Shown in pieces: positions 26,055 through 37,376 of a stretch of DNA of 64,000 bases (position 1 is the first letter of the stretch; every line of letters begins with the position of its first letter). The DNA lies in NCBI RefSeq assembly GCF_900090045.1, contig NC_041775.1:1091501-1155500 (forward strand), in the 5' to 3' direction. A program made the position numbers and the translations under genes. The notes under the pieces were generated by a model. That model worked only from the letters and a program-made list of their open reading frames with translations. It was not told the origin of the DNA and did no database searches. This DNA is from Plasmodium malariae. Lineage: Eukaryota; Apicomplexa; Aconoidasida; Haemosporida; Plasmodiidae.

Positions 26055-27044
26055 TATTTTCGTAAAATCTTCAAGACTAAATAATACATAACAACAAGTA
26101 GTTTTTTGTTTTAGATTTATAACTTCTATGTTTTTATGTTATAAATCTTATTGTTTGCGATAATGAATTTTTATTTTTATTATTGTATTATTATACATCT
26201 AATTTAATTAGATTTAGATAAATACTAAATATATTTTTGTATATATATATATATATATATGTATTAACATATTGACATAGATATATATAATACTTTTTTA
26301 ACATATATTATAAATAATAATTGAATGTCTCAATAGATATATGCTGTAAATAAAAATATAATATATATTTATATAATAGATAATATTAAAATAATGTACA
26401 TGTATATATATATGTATGTATTATAAATAATTTTAAAATATTTATTTTAAAATAATATTTAATATATATGTATATATGTAGTGAGTGATGTGTGTAAATA
26501 ATTACTGGTAATTTTAATAAAGTGATATTACTAGTAAATAAGTCGCGCACTATGTAAATAAACTTAGAGGTTAATGACAACACTTTAATAAAATATATTA
26601 ATAAAAGTATTAATATAAATTTTAAAGAAATATAATACAAAATTAATATATTAGGATTCATTTTTAAATGTATATCTAAAATATATAACTTTTTTTGTAA
26701 TATAAAACAATATACAAATAGAACAATTTACAAATAGAATAATATTTAACAAATAGAATAATTTTTAATTTAAATTTTTGTATTTGTAAAGAATTATTCT
26801 ATAACAGCTAATACTCAACCGGACGTGCATCGAATCAATTTGTAATAATAGTGTTACAATGGCCAGTAGTTGTATTGTCGGTATATAAAATAGAATAACA
26901 AATCTGTCGAAATACACGTTTAAGTTAAAAATTGTAAAAAATTTAAAATAGATCAAAGTAAACTAAGCTTTAAAATATATTTTTATTTTACTCCTATTTT
27001 TACGTGATATGCTGATACCTTTTTTGTTTAGATTAAGGGATTTA
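26055..27044. other. A+T-rich intergenic region
   Basis: Nothing beyond TA-rich and ATT-rich low complexity is seen. Short minus-strand open frames at 26386-26661 and 26765-26956 look like chance. Confidence 0.55.
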
Positions 27045-27870
27045 AAACGTTTTAATCATAACAAAAAAGGGTACGTATAAATTTGTAAGCAGAATATATA
27101 GTACTTATGACACATAATTATATAATATACAATTATAAAATATTATATAATTCCCCATTTTTTACAATTAAAAAAAGGGTGTGTCCATATATTTATTATA
27201 AAAACTGTTAACAGATGCATATGTTATTTCAGAAAATTGTTATATGTTTTTAATTATTTAGAAACTGACAGTTTTACTAAAGTACAAGGAAATGTTATAG
27301 TAGCATTATGCATAGTACTTGATAGCTTTAGAAAATTCCATTAAAATAATAATTTTGTGGAACCGCACGTGAATGTAGAAATGTGAGATAATGTAGATTT
27401 ATACGAATCTTATGACAAGTTTGCTTTAAAAAACCATTATTTTATTGCAAATTTTGCTTAATATGTGGTATCTTCTTCTTAGTGTAGGACTGGTAGATTT
27501 GTATAAAATCCTAATCACTACAAATAGAAGAATGCACATATGAATTTGTAAACAAAGTGAATAATTTTTATGACCCATTATTATATAATATACTATTATC
27601 TAATATTGTATAATTTCCCAATTTTTACAAATAAAAAAGGGTGTGCGCTTGTATAAATTAGGAATGATGTTACAAAAAGCGCGTCAATCTAATAAATTTG
27701 TTATTTGTTTTTAAATAATTAAATTTTTAATTCTTTAAAAAATTAAATTTTTAATTCTTTAAAAACTGACCTTCTTACCGAAAGTACAAGGAAATGTTAA
27801 TGGTCATTGTGCATAGTACTTGATTCTAACGGTAGATTAATTGGAATAACAATTTTATAAGAAAATACAT
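27045..27870. repeat. Diverged tandem duplication of about 460 bp
   Basis: Copy 1 (about 27045-27370) and copy 2 (about 27505-27870) share ordered blocks: AATTTGTAA, TTATGAC.CATTATTATATAA, a TTTTTACAA.TAAAAAAGGGTGTG block, then CAAGGAAATGTTA and GCATAGTACTTGAT. They differ by many substitutions and small indels. No frame is shared between them, so they are noncoding duplicates. A 24 bp direct repeat (AATTAAATTTTTAATTCTTT) lies in copy 2 at about 27717-27765. Confidence 0.8.
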
Positions 27871-28199
27871 TCATGTTTTGTGGAAAAATCGTAAAAATAG
27901 AGTGTGCTTAATTGTTTAAAGATTTTGTTCTATTTTAAAATAATTTTTAACTTAATCTTCCATATAATAAGTTTTAATAAATATTTATATATATACGTAC
28001 ATTATATAATATATTATGTACGTTATAAAATATAACTATTTTTTAACTTATTATGTAATATTTTTTTGTACTATTATAATATATATGGAAGGGCGTGTAC
28101 GAGAACGATACTTTTTTAGATGATGTTTTATAAAAATTTGGTTTTTTTTAAAAACTATTTTTTGTACAAAGGATTCTAAAAAATGATATATATATTTGT

Positions 28200-28930
28200 T
28201 ATATAAAACAACTAATACAATTTATTAAATTTTGAAATAAATGTATTTGTAGTTTGTAGTTTAAAAAACTGTATCTTTATTATCTAATAAATTATACAAA
28301 TTATTACATTTTAAAATAAATATAAATTGTTTGTTAGCTATATTTATGTAGTTTAAACATTGAACTTTTTTAACAACTAATAAATAATACGATTTTATTA
28401 CATTTTGAAATAAATAATATTTGTTGTTCGTAGTTTAAATAGCTGAATTTTATCGATTATTAAATAATACAAAATAATGCAATATATTACATTTTGAAAT
28501 AAATATTATTTTTTGTTAATAGTTTTTAAATATTAAATCTATAAACAAAAAATAGAAAAAAGTTGCAATATTATATTAGGTTTAGAAATAAAATTTATTT
28601 GTTGTTAGTAGTTTAAAATTTGAACTGTTAACAGCAAATAAAAAGGTGCATTTTTATTCAATTTTGAAATAATTGTTATTAATTGTTATTATTTGATAGT
28701 ACTTTAAAAGCAGGACTCTTAACAACTTAAAAAATTTATTACATTTTGAAATAATATAGTTATTGTTATTCTTTGCGAATTGTTTAAAAACTGAACTACT
28801 AATACTAATAAATGAAATGTATTTATTATATTGTGAAATAATTGTTATATTTTGTTAGTAGCTTAAAAACTATAATCCTAACAACTAATTAATAGTAATA
28901 TTTATATTACATTTTAATATAATTATTATT
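28200..28930. repeat. Array of about 8.5 degenerate units of roughly 85 bp
   Basis: Each unit contains ATTACATTTTGAAATAAAT, then a TTGTTAGTAGTTTAAAA block, then CTGAA and TAACAACTAATAAAT. The unit spacing is about 75-95 bp. The first and last units are the most diverged. It has no coding capacity. Confidence 0.85.
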
Positions 28931-30160
28931 ACTTAATATGATTTAGTTTTGATGTTTTGAAGCTATAAATAAACATAACAGTTAAATGATACGCAACCGC
29001 CTTTGAGGTATAGTCTTGAAATATTAGCAGGCCAAAATAGGATTGCGCATATAAATGCGGACAGATTTATATATATGATACATGTTAAGGTTTATTGTAG
29101 ATTAATTCAAATATATCTTTAGCAAACCTGTTCCTCGTTGTATTAAATAAGGGTTGTATCATAAAATGAGGAAGATCTAGTTGTATTTGCGTATCAAAAA
29201 TAAAGAATTGTTCATAAGTCATTAAAGCTCTGCCTGCCCATTGAGGGGGTTAGAATTGAAAGTACACTTTAAATATTTATAATGGATTTAGTATAACAAT
29301 TATAATGAAATTGTAAATAATATATAAGTTTAAAGTACTTTAAAAATAGAAGTTTTTTAACAATAAATAACTTCTATTTAGCATAATTCAGTAAAAACTG
29401 TTTATGCATAGTGTGCGGCTATATTTATTTGTAAAATTCACAATATTAATTTACCTAGTAAAAAAAACACTCATAAAAAAAATAAGGATTACACGTAATT
29501 GTGAATACATCTATAAAATTTATCTATTGAGACATTCTTTAATTATGGCATTTTATGAATTATTTTTAACAATATTTTATTATAAATATATAATAAATGT
29601 TAATTTATAAACGGAATTTTACAAATTCTTATTTATGAATTAATAAAATTATATATATATATTTATCATATTCAAAAGTAAAAACAAAAACATATAGCCA
29701 TATAATATAATCATGGCTTGTGTTTCTGTTATACTATTTATTAATATATGGTTATAATTTTGTGTTGGATGAAGATTTTTGCATATGGGATAGAGTTTTT
29801 ACTAAAGTTGATCGCGTGAACTATTTTAAAAAGTTAGTTTAAGTGTAATTAAAATAATAAAAATATTCAAAAAGGAAAGGAGGTTATTAATTTTTAAATT
29901 ATATTTTATTACATATATGAATAATGGCTATTAAGAAGAACATTATGGCATTGGTGGAAAGTAATGATCACAATGAAAATATTACATTTAAAAAATTATT
30001 TTTTATTACAACTGAATTGTTTACCTAATATAAGTAATAATAATTTATATAAAATTTTATTATAATACATTTTAACATATACGGTGGACTTTTTAGTTAA
30101 TTATGACAAAAAATTGTAAATAATGCATAGACTAAAAGTTGTAAAATATATGTGGTATGC
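28931..30160. other. A+T-rich spacer between repeat arrays
   Basis: No supportable gene is seen. Bases about 28985-29070 and 29215-29255 are less A+T-rich than their surroundings (for example CTCTGCCTGCCCATTGAGGG) but encode no recognisable protein. Confidence 0.5.
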
Positions 30161-30560
30161 TTGGAAAAAAGTTTATTTATATTGTAAAATTAAATACACA
30201 ATGAGTAAAAGTTGTAGGATATATATATATATTATGCTTGGGGTAAATTTGTAGGATATATGTATATGGTATGCTTGGGGTAAATTTGTAAGATATATGT
30301 ATATGGTATGCTTGGGGTAAATTTGTAAGATATATGTATATGGTATGCTTGGGGTAAATTTGTAAGATATATGTATATGGTATGCTTGGGGTAAATTTGT
30401 AAGATATATGCATATGGTATGCTTGGGGTAAATATGTAGGATATATGTATGGTATGCTTGGTAAAAGTTTATTTATATTGTAAAGTTAAATAAACAATGA
30501 GTAAAAGTTGTAGGATTATATATGTGGTATGCTTGGGGAAAAATTAGTAGGATATCAATG
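30160..30560. repeat. 37 bp tandem array flanked by a duplicated 50 bp segment
   Basis: The core unit TAAATTTGTAAGATATATGT followed by ATATGGTATGCTTGGGG is repeated about six times at 30233-30460. The segment AGTTTATTTATATTGTAAA through AACAATGAGTAAAAGTTGTA occurs on both sides (about 30168-30218 and 30467-30515), so the array sits inside a larger duplicated unit. A minus-strand frame through the array is an artefact of the repeat. Confidence 0.9.
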
Positions 30561-31744
30561 TATAGTATATTTGGGTATGTTAAGTTCATATGTATTATAT
30601 TGTCAACATCAATTTTAAATAGTAGTAAATGTTGTTGAAATTGATGCAGGAAGAAGATTACTTGAAAAATATTATTTTATATTATGTATTAAGTTATTTT
30701 TGGTAAGTATATTTGGTTTACTATTGAAGAAGAAAGAAAGTTGTTAAAAATTCAGAAATATTACTTAATGGTGGAGATGTATAAATGTTTAAGAAGATTA
30801 ACAAAAACGAAAGTACAATTTTATGGTTAAAAAGGAATAGAAGAAATGTATATAAAAGTTAAAATTTTCTGTATTGTGAAACTTGGAATATGGTTTTAAA
30901 AAGGGAAAATATAATATAATATAAGGATTCTAAGAGTTACTACAAAATTAGTAATATAAAATTTAGGAGGAACCTTTATCTGGATAAAATAGTTTGTATT
31001 ATATGATAATAATATTTTTTGTAATAAAATCATTTGTTTGTTTATACCACAAAATTTTTAAAAATTTTTCACTTTTTGTAGTGCACCTATAATAAAATGA
31101 TGTTTGCTTCTAAGTTTTTTTCTACATTGTGTGTTATGTAAATATAATTTTTTTTTTTTTTTTTGTATTTTTTTTTTTTTATTAATTTTTTTAAATTAAT
31201 TTTATATATGTATATATATATATATAAATATAACACAATAAAATAGAATAATATATTATTCTTTTTAAATGAATAAATAAATTAAATAAATATTTAAAGT
31301 TTAAATTTTTATAAATTTTGCAAAATTTGATATAAAGTTTGTATGTCGCTTTTTATGTATATGTATATGATAAATATATATAAAAATAATATGGTTCTCT
31401 AAGAAAAAAGATATTTTCTTAATAAAGGTGTTGTATATATTGCTATGTTAATAAATAAGTAGCACTTTCTTTGGTATGTTTCAAATTTGTATAAAAATGT
31501 GCTAGTGATATATGATAATGAATGTAAGAGGATATACTATGTTTTTTTTTAATAATATTCTTCTGTAAAAAGTGTCCTTGTAAAAAAAGATGCTTGGTTA
31601 ATTAGGTGTTTTGTTCTTTATCATTTAATAAAGGGTTGTAATATATAAAAAAAATTCATAAGAAGAAAAGAAATAATGCAGTTCCAAAAAATTCTAAATA
31701 TTCACTGTTAAATGTTCATAGGTAAATATTTTTATATTAATTTT
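30561..31744. other. A+T-rich spacer between repeat arrays
   Basis: No supportable gene is seen. A double poly-T tract lies at about 31147-31180. Confidence 0.5.
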
Positions 31745-32680
31745 GTATGTTAATAAAAAAAGTTTCTTTTTTATATTTTTATGGTTTATACTATAAAAGT
31801 ATTAAAAAGATAGCACGTTAAGTGCAAATTTTAAAAATCAATATTTTACATATTTGCTTTTAGTTGTGTTTGTATCAATTTTGAATTTGCTTGTATATGT
31901 ATATTTCTTATATTAAAAGTTTCTTTTTTATACTTATATGGTTTAGACTATAAAAGTATTAAAAAAGGCACGTAAGTGCAAGTTTTGAAAATCAATATTT
32001 TACATGTGTACTTTTAGTGGAGTTTTGTATAATTTTTGAATTTGCTTGTATATGTATATTTCTTATATTAAAAGTTTCTTTTTTATACTTATATGGTTTA
32101 GACTATAAAAGTTTTAAAAAAGGCACGTAAGTGCAAGTTTTAAAAATCAATATTTTACATATTTACTTTTAGTGGTGTTTTTGTACCATTTTTGAATTTG
32201 CTCGTATGTATACTTTTTATATAAAAGTTTGTACTTTTTATGATACTATGGTTTATACCATACAAGTATTAAAAAAAGTACATATGTACAATTTTAAAGA
32301 ATCAATATTTTACATATTTGTAGTTAGTAGTGTTTGCATCATTTTTGAATTTGCTTGTATGTATACTTTTTATATAAAAGTTTGTACTTTTTATGATACT
32401 ACGGTTTATACGGTACAAGTATTAAAAAAAGTACATATGTACAATTTTAAAGAATCAATATTTTACATATTTGTAGTTAGTAGTGTTTGCATCATTTTTG
32501 AATTTGCTTGTATGTATACTTCTTATATAAAAGTTTGTACTTTCTATGATACTACGGTTTATACCATACAAGTATTAAAAAAAGTACATATGTACAATTT
32601 TAAAGTATCAATATTTTACATATTTGTAGTTAGTAGTGTTTGCATCATTTTTGAATTTTATTATTATGTAAACTTATATT
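31745..32680. repeat. Six-copy tandem array of 153-157 bp units
   Basis: The anchor AAAAGTTT(C/G)T recurs at about 31761, 31918, 32073, 32226, 32379 and 32532, giving spacings of 157, 155, 153, 153 and 153. Each unit also carries ATGGTTTA.AC.ATA.AAGTAT, TCAATATTTTACATATTTG and TTTTTGAATTTGCTTGTAT. The last three units are nearly identical and, being 153 bp, hold one plus-strand frame open from 32206 to 32742 (178 codons). The first three have lengths that shift frame, so I treat the frame as incidental. Confidence 0.9.
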
Positions 32681-35600
32681 TATATGTAGGTTTTAATGAT
32701 GAAATTTTTTTTATATCATATATATATCTGCACTTAATGTAGACTGGTTATAATATGAAATGTGTATATAATATTGGTAATAATGCACTTGTAATATATA
32801 TGTACGCGTTTTTTCAATGATATGCTCTCTTATATGTATATATAACAAATATTATGGAGTTATTTTATATGAAATAGTTTGGCTGTGAACTTTTTGTATG
32901 TTATTTATTTATTCGTAAATTCAACTTGTACGAAATGAACTTTTTCTTTAGAAATTTATTTATATACATTTTAAAAAGAGAACTTGAATTATTATTTCCG
33001 TTTATTTATATGATTTGAATTAGTTATAATACGTAACACATTATAAAAATAGTAATGTATATGGAATTTATTTAAAATGTTTTTATTCTTATATGTATAT
33101 ATATGTGTTACGAGTTGAAAATAAAGTGCTATATTTTTTACTTTCATTATTTATATAAATCAAAACACTAAAAATTTAAATAAATTAATATGTAAAATGA
33201 TATATTTTATAACTATGTGAAATTAACAAAAATAATGTTAGTGATTAATAGAAAATATATAACAAAATAGTTAGGTATTTATAAAGATAGAATAAGTATT
33301 ATTATTTAAATAACTCAAAATTTAGAATTCTTAAGTGAAAGCACCCGGAAGAAAATGACCAATGAAAAAATATGGCGAAATAATTCTTGTTATGTTTTAT
33401 GTAGTAAAATGTCTTACTAATTTATAAGTACATTTTTCTGACTGTATTTTTTTCTAAGGGAATATAATATATATAATGAAGATATACTTTGCACTTGCAC
33501 AAAATTTTAGTTATAGTATAAATATATAATTTATAAATTTTTAAAATTTAAGAAATAAAAAAAATAAAAAAATTAGTTTAAAATGGTACTTATAAAATTT
33601 ATTCATTATAATTAATTCATATAACATTTATATTTTAAATTAAGTATATAAATATGTGTGCTATCTTTTTACATTGATAACAATTAGTGTATTTTTGTAT
33701 ATTTATAATATATTATACATGTTTGTTCGAGTGCAATTTTGAAGTTACGGTTTTTTAAGAATTGTGAAAGAAATTACTTTCAATTAAATTTCATAGAAAT
33801 ATACAAATATAAATAATATATAGAAACTTTAAGGTGTATGTATTATTAAGGTTCTTTTAATTATAAAATTTATTGATAATATAATATTTTTTTCATTAAC
33901 TTCAATTATATAAATATTTATATTTGTTTTTACTAGTTTTATTTTTTTTAAGTCCTATAATGAAAAGAAATATAAAAATTTTTCTATAAAAATATATTAT
34001 TTTTTAAACGGAAATTTATTTTATATGTTGTACTTTGCTATAATAAATGTAAAAATATTAAGTAATAACTGTAAAAATATGCAAAGTACTATATATATAA
34101 TATACATAATATTGCACTATGAAACATTAAACTTTTACACTTTTGACTTAAATATATTATATAGGATTCTACGTATAAAAAATGTTTTGGTCTTTTTCTG
34201 TACTAAATTATTAGGAAATCGTAGAAAATAAATATATTGCAATTTTTTTGAAAGCCCTAATAATATATATGAAATCGAATCTAAAAATATATTTATTTTC
34301 TTTTTTTACATTATATATGTGATCTTAGGGATATGTATTTATTTTGTATATATCTATTTCTATCATTAAACATACTTTTTAATATAAGTTTGTATTAACA
34401 AAATCTGCTCATTAATAAAATTTTTAAATTGTAGAAAATAATTTATTCTTTTTATTTTGTAGTAAATATTAATTATAATTTTAAATTTCTATACTTTAGT
34501 TATATTAAAATATGGATCAAATGTGTGCATTTTTTTAATATGTTGTAATGTATGATAAATTATGATTTCTTATTTTTTTTTAATTTATTTTTTTGAGTTT
34601 AAAAACAGGGGCGCAATCATAATATTAAACTACATATAAAAAAGCAATATATACATTATAACGTATTTGTATAAAATATATGTTAATAATATATATTATA
34701 TAATTAATATTTTCGGTCTTTAATACAGTTATAATTTATTTTATTATATTAAATCGTGAAACCTTAATTTGAGAACAAATGGTTAATATTGATTAAATAA
34801 CCTTTACCCTTTCTTTGATTATAAAGAACTATAGAATACATTTTAATATCTATTATTTGACAGTGAAGATATATTCTTTCTTATTTATTATGTATTATGC
34901 ATTATGGTAATTTAATAACGTTAAAAAATTGTGTAATTCGTAATATTTTAATATTAATTTTTATTAGGGTGCATTAAATTTCAGCAATATATTTAAACCT
35001 TTATTAATTATATAAATGAGCTTTTTTGTAGTTTACCAAATATAAGTATATGTGATTGATTATTTTTATTAGGAGGTTTAAGTTTTTTTTGGTGATATAG
35101 AAGTTACCTTGTTTTTTGACAAGTACAAGAATTTTTTTCATCTTTTACTGTGTTTCTTTAAAGTCATAAACATAATTTTTCATGGCGTACATATTTATTT
35201 ATTTATGTATATATATATATATATATATACGTATATTATGATTATGACTATTAATAAAATGAATTTTACTCATAATGTGGTAAGATTTTAAAGATTAATT
35301 GTTCATGGGGCAGTCAATTTACCGTACTTATGCATTAAATAAAGTGATTGAAGCTTACGAATAATTACTGATTGGTGATATTTTAATATAAATACACAAA
35401 ACATGTACATGATGATACCGTGCGTTAAATAATATATGAAGTTACATACTTTATTTTTTATTTTATTTTATTTTTTTTTTTTTTTAAATATACTTCAGAG
35501 AAAATGTTCTGAGTTTTATTTAATATCTACAATGAATAAGTATTTTTTGAATGTAATAAATTAGAATTTTATACCTCATGATATATATTTCATAAGATGT

Positions 35601-35999
35601 GTTGTTATAATATATATAGTTTTGTAGCTAATAATTTTCAGAATATGTGTGTGAGTATTTAATGATATATTGTTAATATATTTATATTTGAACATCTTTT
35701 TATTTTTCTATATTTGAATACCCAGGAAAAGTTCAAATAAAGAAATATAACATTATATATTTTATACATATATGTAAATGCCAGGCTTTTATAATTAAAA
35801 TTTCTTGCTGTAAAAGAAATTTTATAATTAAAATTTCTTGCTGTAAAAGAAAACAGCAATTGTAGACGAATATAAAAATTTCTAAGTGCTATATATTATG
35901 ACCTTATAAAAAAAAAAATATATATGTATATATATATATACATATATATATTTGTGAAATATTGTAATACATGTTTTTATAATTATTAGAACTAAGAGG
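32681..35999. other. A+T-rich intergenic region
   Basis: No supportable gene is seen. A 33 bp exact direct repeat lies at about 35787-35852. Open frames at 34025 and 35109 are short and of chance-like composition. Confidence 0.55.
35787..35852. repeat. 33 bp exact direct repeat, two copies
   Basis: TTTTATAATTAAAATTTCTT plus GCTGTAAAAGAAA occurs twice back to back. Confidence 0.9.
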
Positions 36000-36330
36000 A
36001 ATAATTTTCATATACACTAGATTTAGTGGGCATCTCCTGCAAGGGGAACTTACCAAAGATGATTTTACAGAAATTGAATTTTATTCAAATGAAAGTATCT
36101 TTTTATAATCATTATTTGGGAAATATTAAGAATGGATGGATGACGACTTCTTCACTTTTAGTCCTCATGGTTTTTACAGGTATTATGGGTATTTTTAATC
36201 TGTTGCAATTGTGTACCAAAATTATTGCATTTTATGTAAAGCGTTTAATTTATATAACTATATATGATAATTTACATATTTTACAGTACATTCAAGGAAG
36301 GAAAAAATATGTTAGTTGAAGTAAGAGAGA
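36000..36330 (+). pseudogene. Possible decayed exported-protein exon
   Basis: An acceptor-like TTATAATTATTAG precedes a frame reading TRFSGHLLQGELTKDDFTEI, followed in the same frame by single stops and then EWMDDDFFTFSPHGFYRYY. The HLLQGE stretch resembles the R.L..GE export-type motif of the gene at 60810-61696, with His in place of Arg. A different frame is open for 97 codons (36026-36319) and contains KNGWMTTSSLLVLMVFTGIM, so two frames compete. G+C is above the local background. I take this as a possible remnant only, and no leader exon was found. Confidence 0.3.
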
Positions 36331-37376
36331 ATTTTTAGGTACAAAAAAAAAAGTAAATTATAATTGGTTTACGATTTAGGGTGGCGTTTTGCAGTTTTAA
36401 AATATTTGTAGTTTACCATGGAAAAAAAATTATATATATACATATATATATATGAGTACAAAATCTTTATTATTTATATAATCGTAAAATTAACAGAATT
36501 ATGTATTGTACATAATTGGAAGTTTTAGATAATACATATAATTAAAATAATGAATTCAAAAATAAAATGGCATGTGTTTTTTAAATATGAACAAATGGTA
36601 CAAGTAAAAACTCTTAATATGTGATGTGCATAAGAGTTAATTGATTCGGTATAATAAAATTAATGTATTTTAAAAATATGTGGAACGATAAATATATATG
36701 ATAATAGCACATTTAGGTAAACTATATTTAACTCCATCAAATTGTGACACATGGATATTCTTATATATATAGCTATAGGTGAAAACATAACGCAAAAAAT
36801 GTTCATAAATATGGTTTTAATAAATGTTGATGATAATAACATTATATTTCTCTTGATAAAATAATAGTAAACTTTAATTAACGGTTAAAATATATTTTAG
36901 GTAAAATATAAAAACAATAATTTATATTATTAAAGCAATTTGTATATTTTATTTTAATTATATGAAAAAAGTGATTTCATGTTAAAAATAAAACAAATAA
37001 AAATAAAAATATTTTTGTTATATATACGTATAAAAAGGAAGCAACAAAAAAAAAAAAAAAATGAAACAAAATAAAAAAATGTTTTAAGTATATTTTGTTA
37101 CAATTATTTTATAAGTTAATTATTTATATAAAGAATTAAAGCACAAGTTATGCATATAAATTAAGGAGGGGGGAGTTATAAAATTATAACAAAATATATT
37201 TTTAAAAATAAAAAATAAAAGAATATTCTGATACGATACGTATTATATATGTGTATGTTAGCAATTTATAAATTTTTACACTTGAGCTATTATGTAATTT
37301 TATTTATATTCAAATACATAAGTTTATTTATTTATTGAAATATATATACTATAGTAGCCTTATTATTAGAACTTTT
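36331..37376. other. A+T-rich intergenic region, 3' flank of the minus-strand gene
   Basis: No supportable gene is seen. It should contain the 3' UTR of the gene ending at 37377 on the minus strand. An A tract lies at about 37046-37061. Confidence 0.55.

Noticed and set aside
30177..30413. Minus-strand 78-codon frame with HISYKFTPSIPYTY repeats
   Set aside because: A by-product of the noncoding 37 bp array; the unit is not a multiple of three and the frame reads the array in changing phase.
26055..32700. Repeat-rich centre as a centromere
   Set aside because: Plasmodium centromeres are short and almost pure A+T. These arrays contain G-runs and complex units and are spread over several kilobases.
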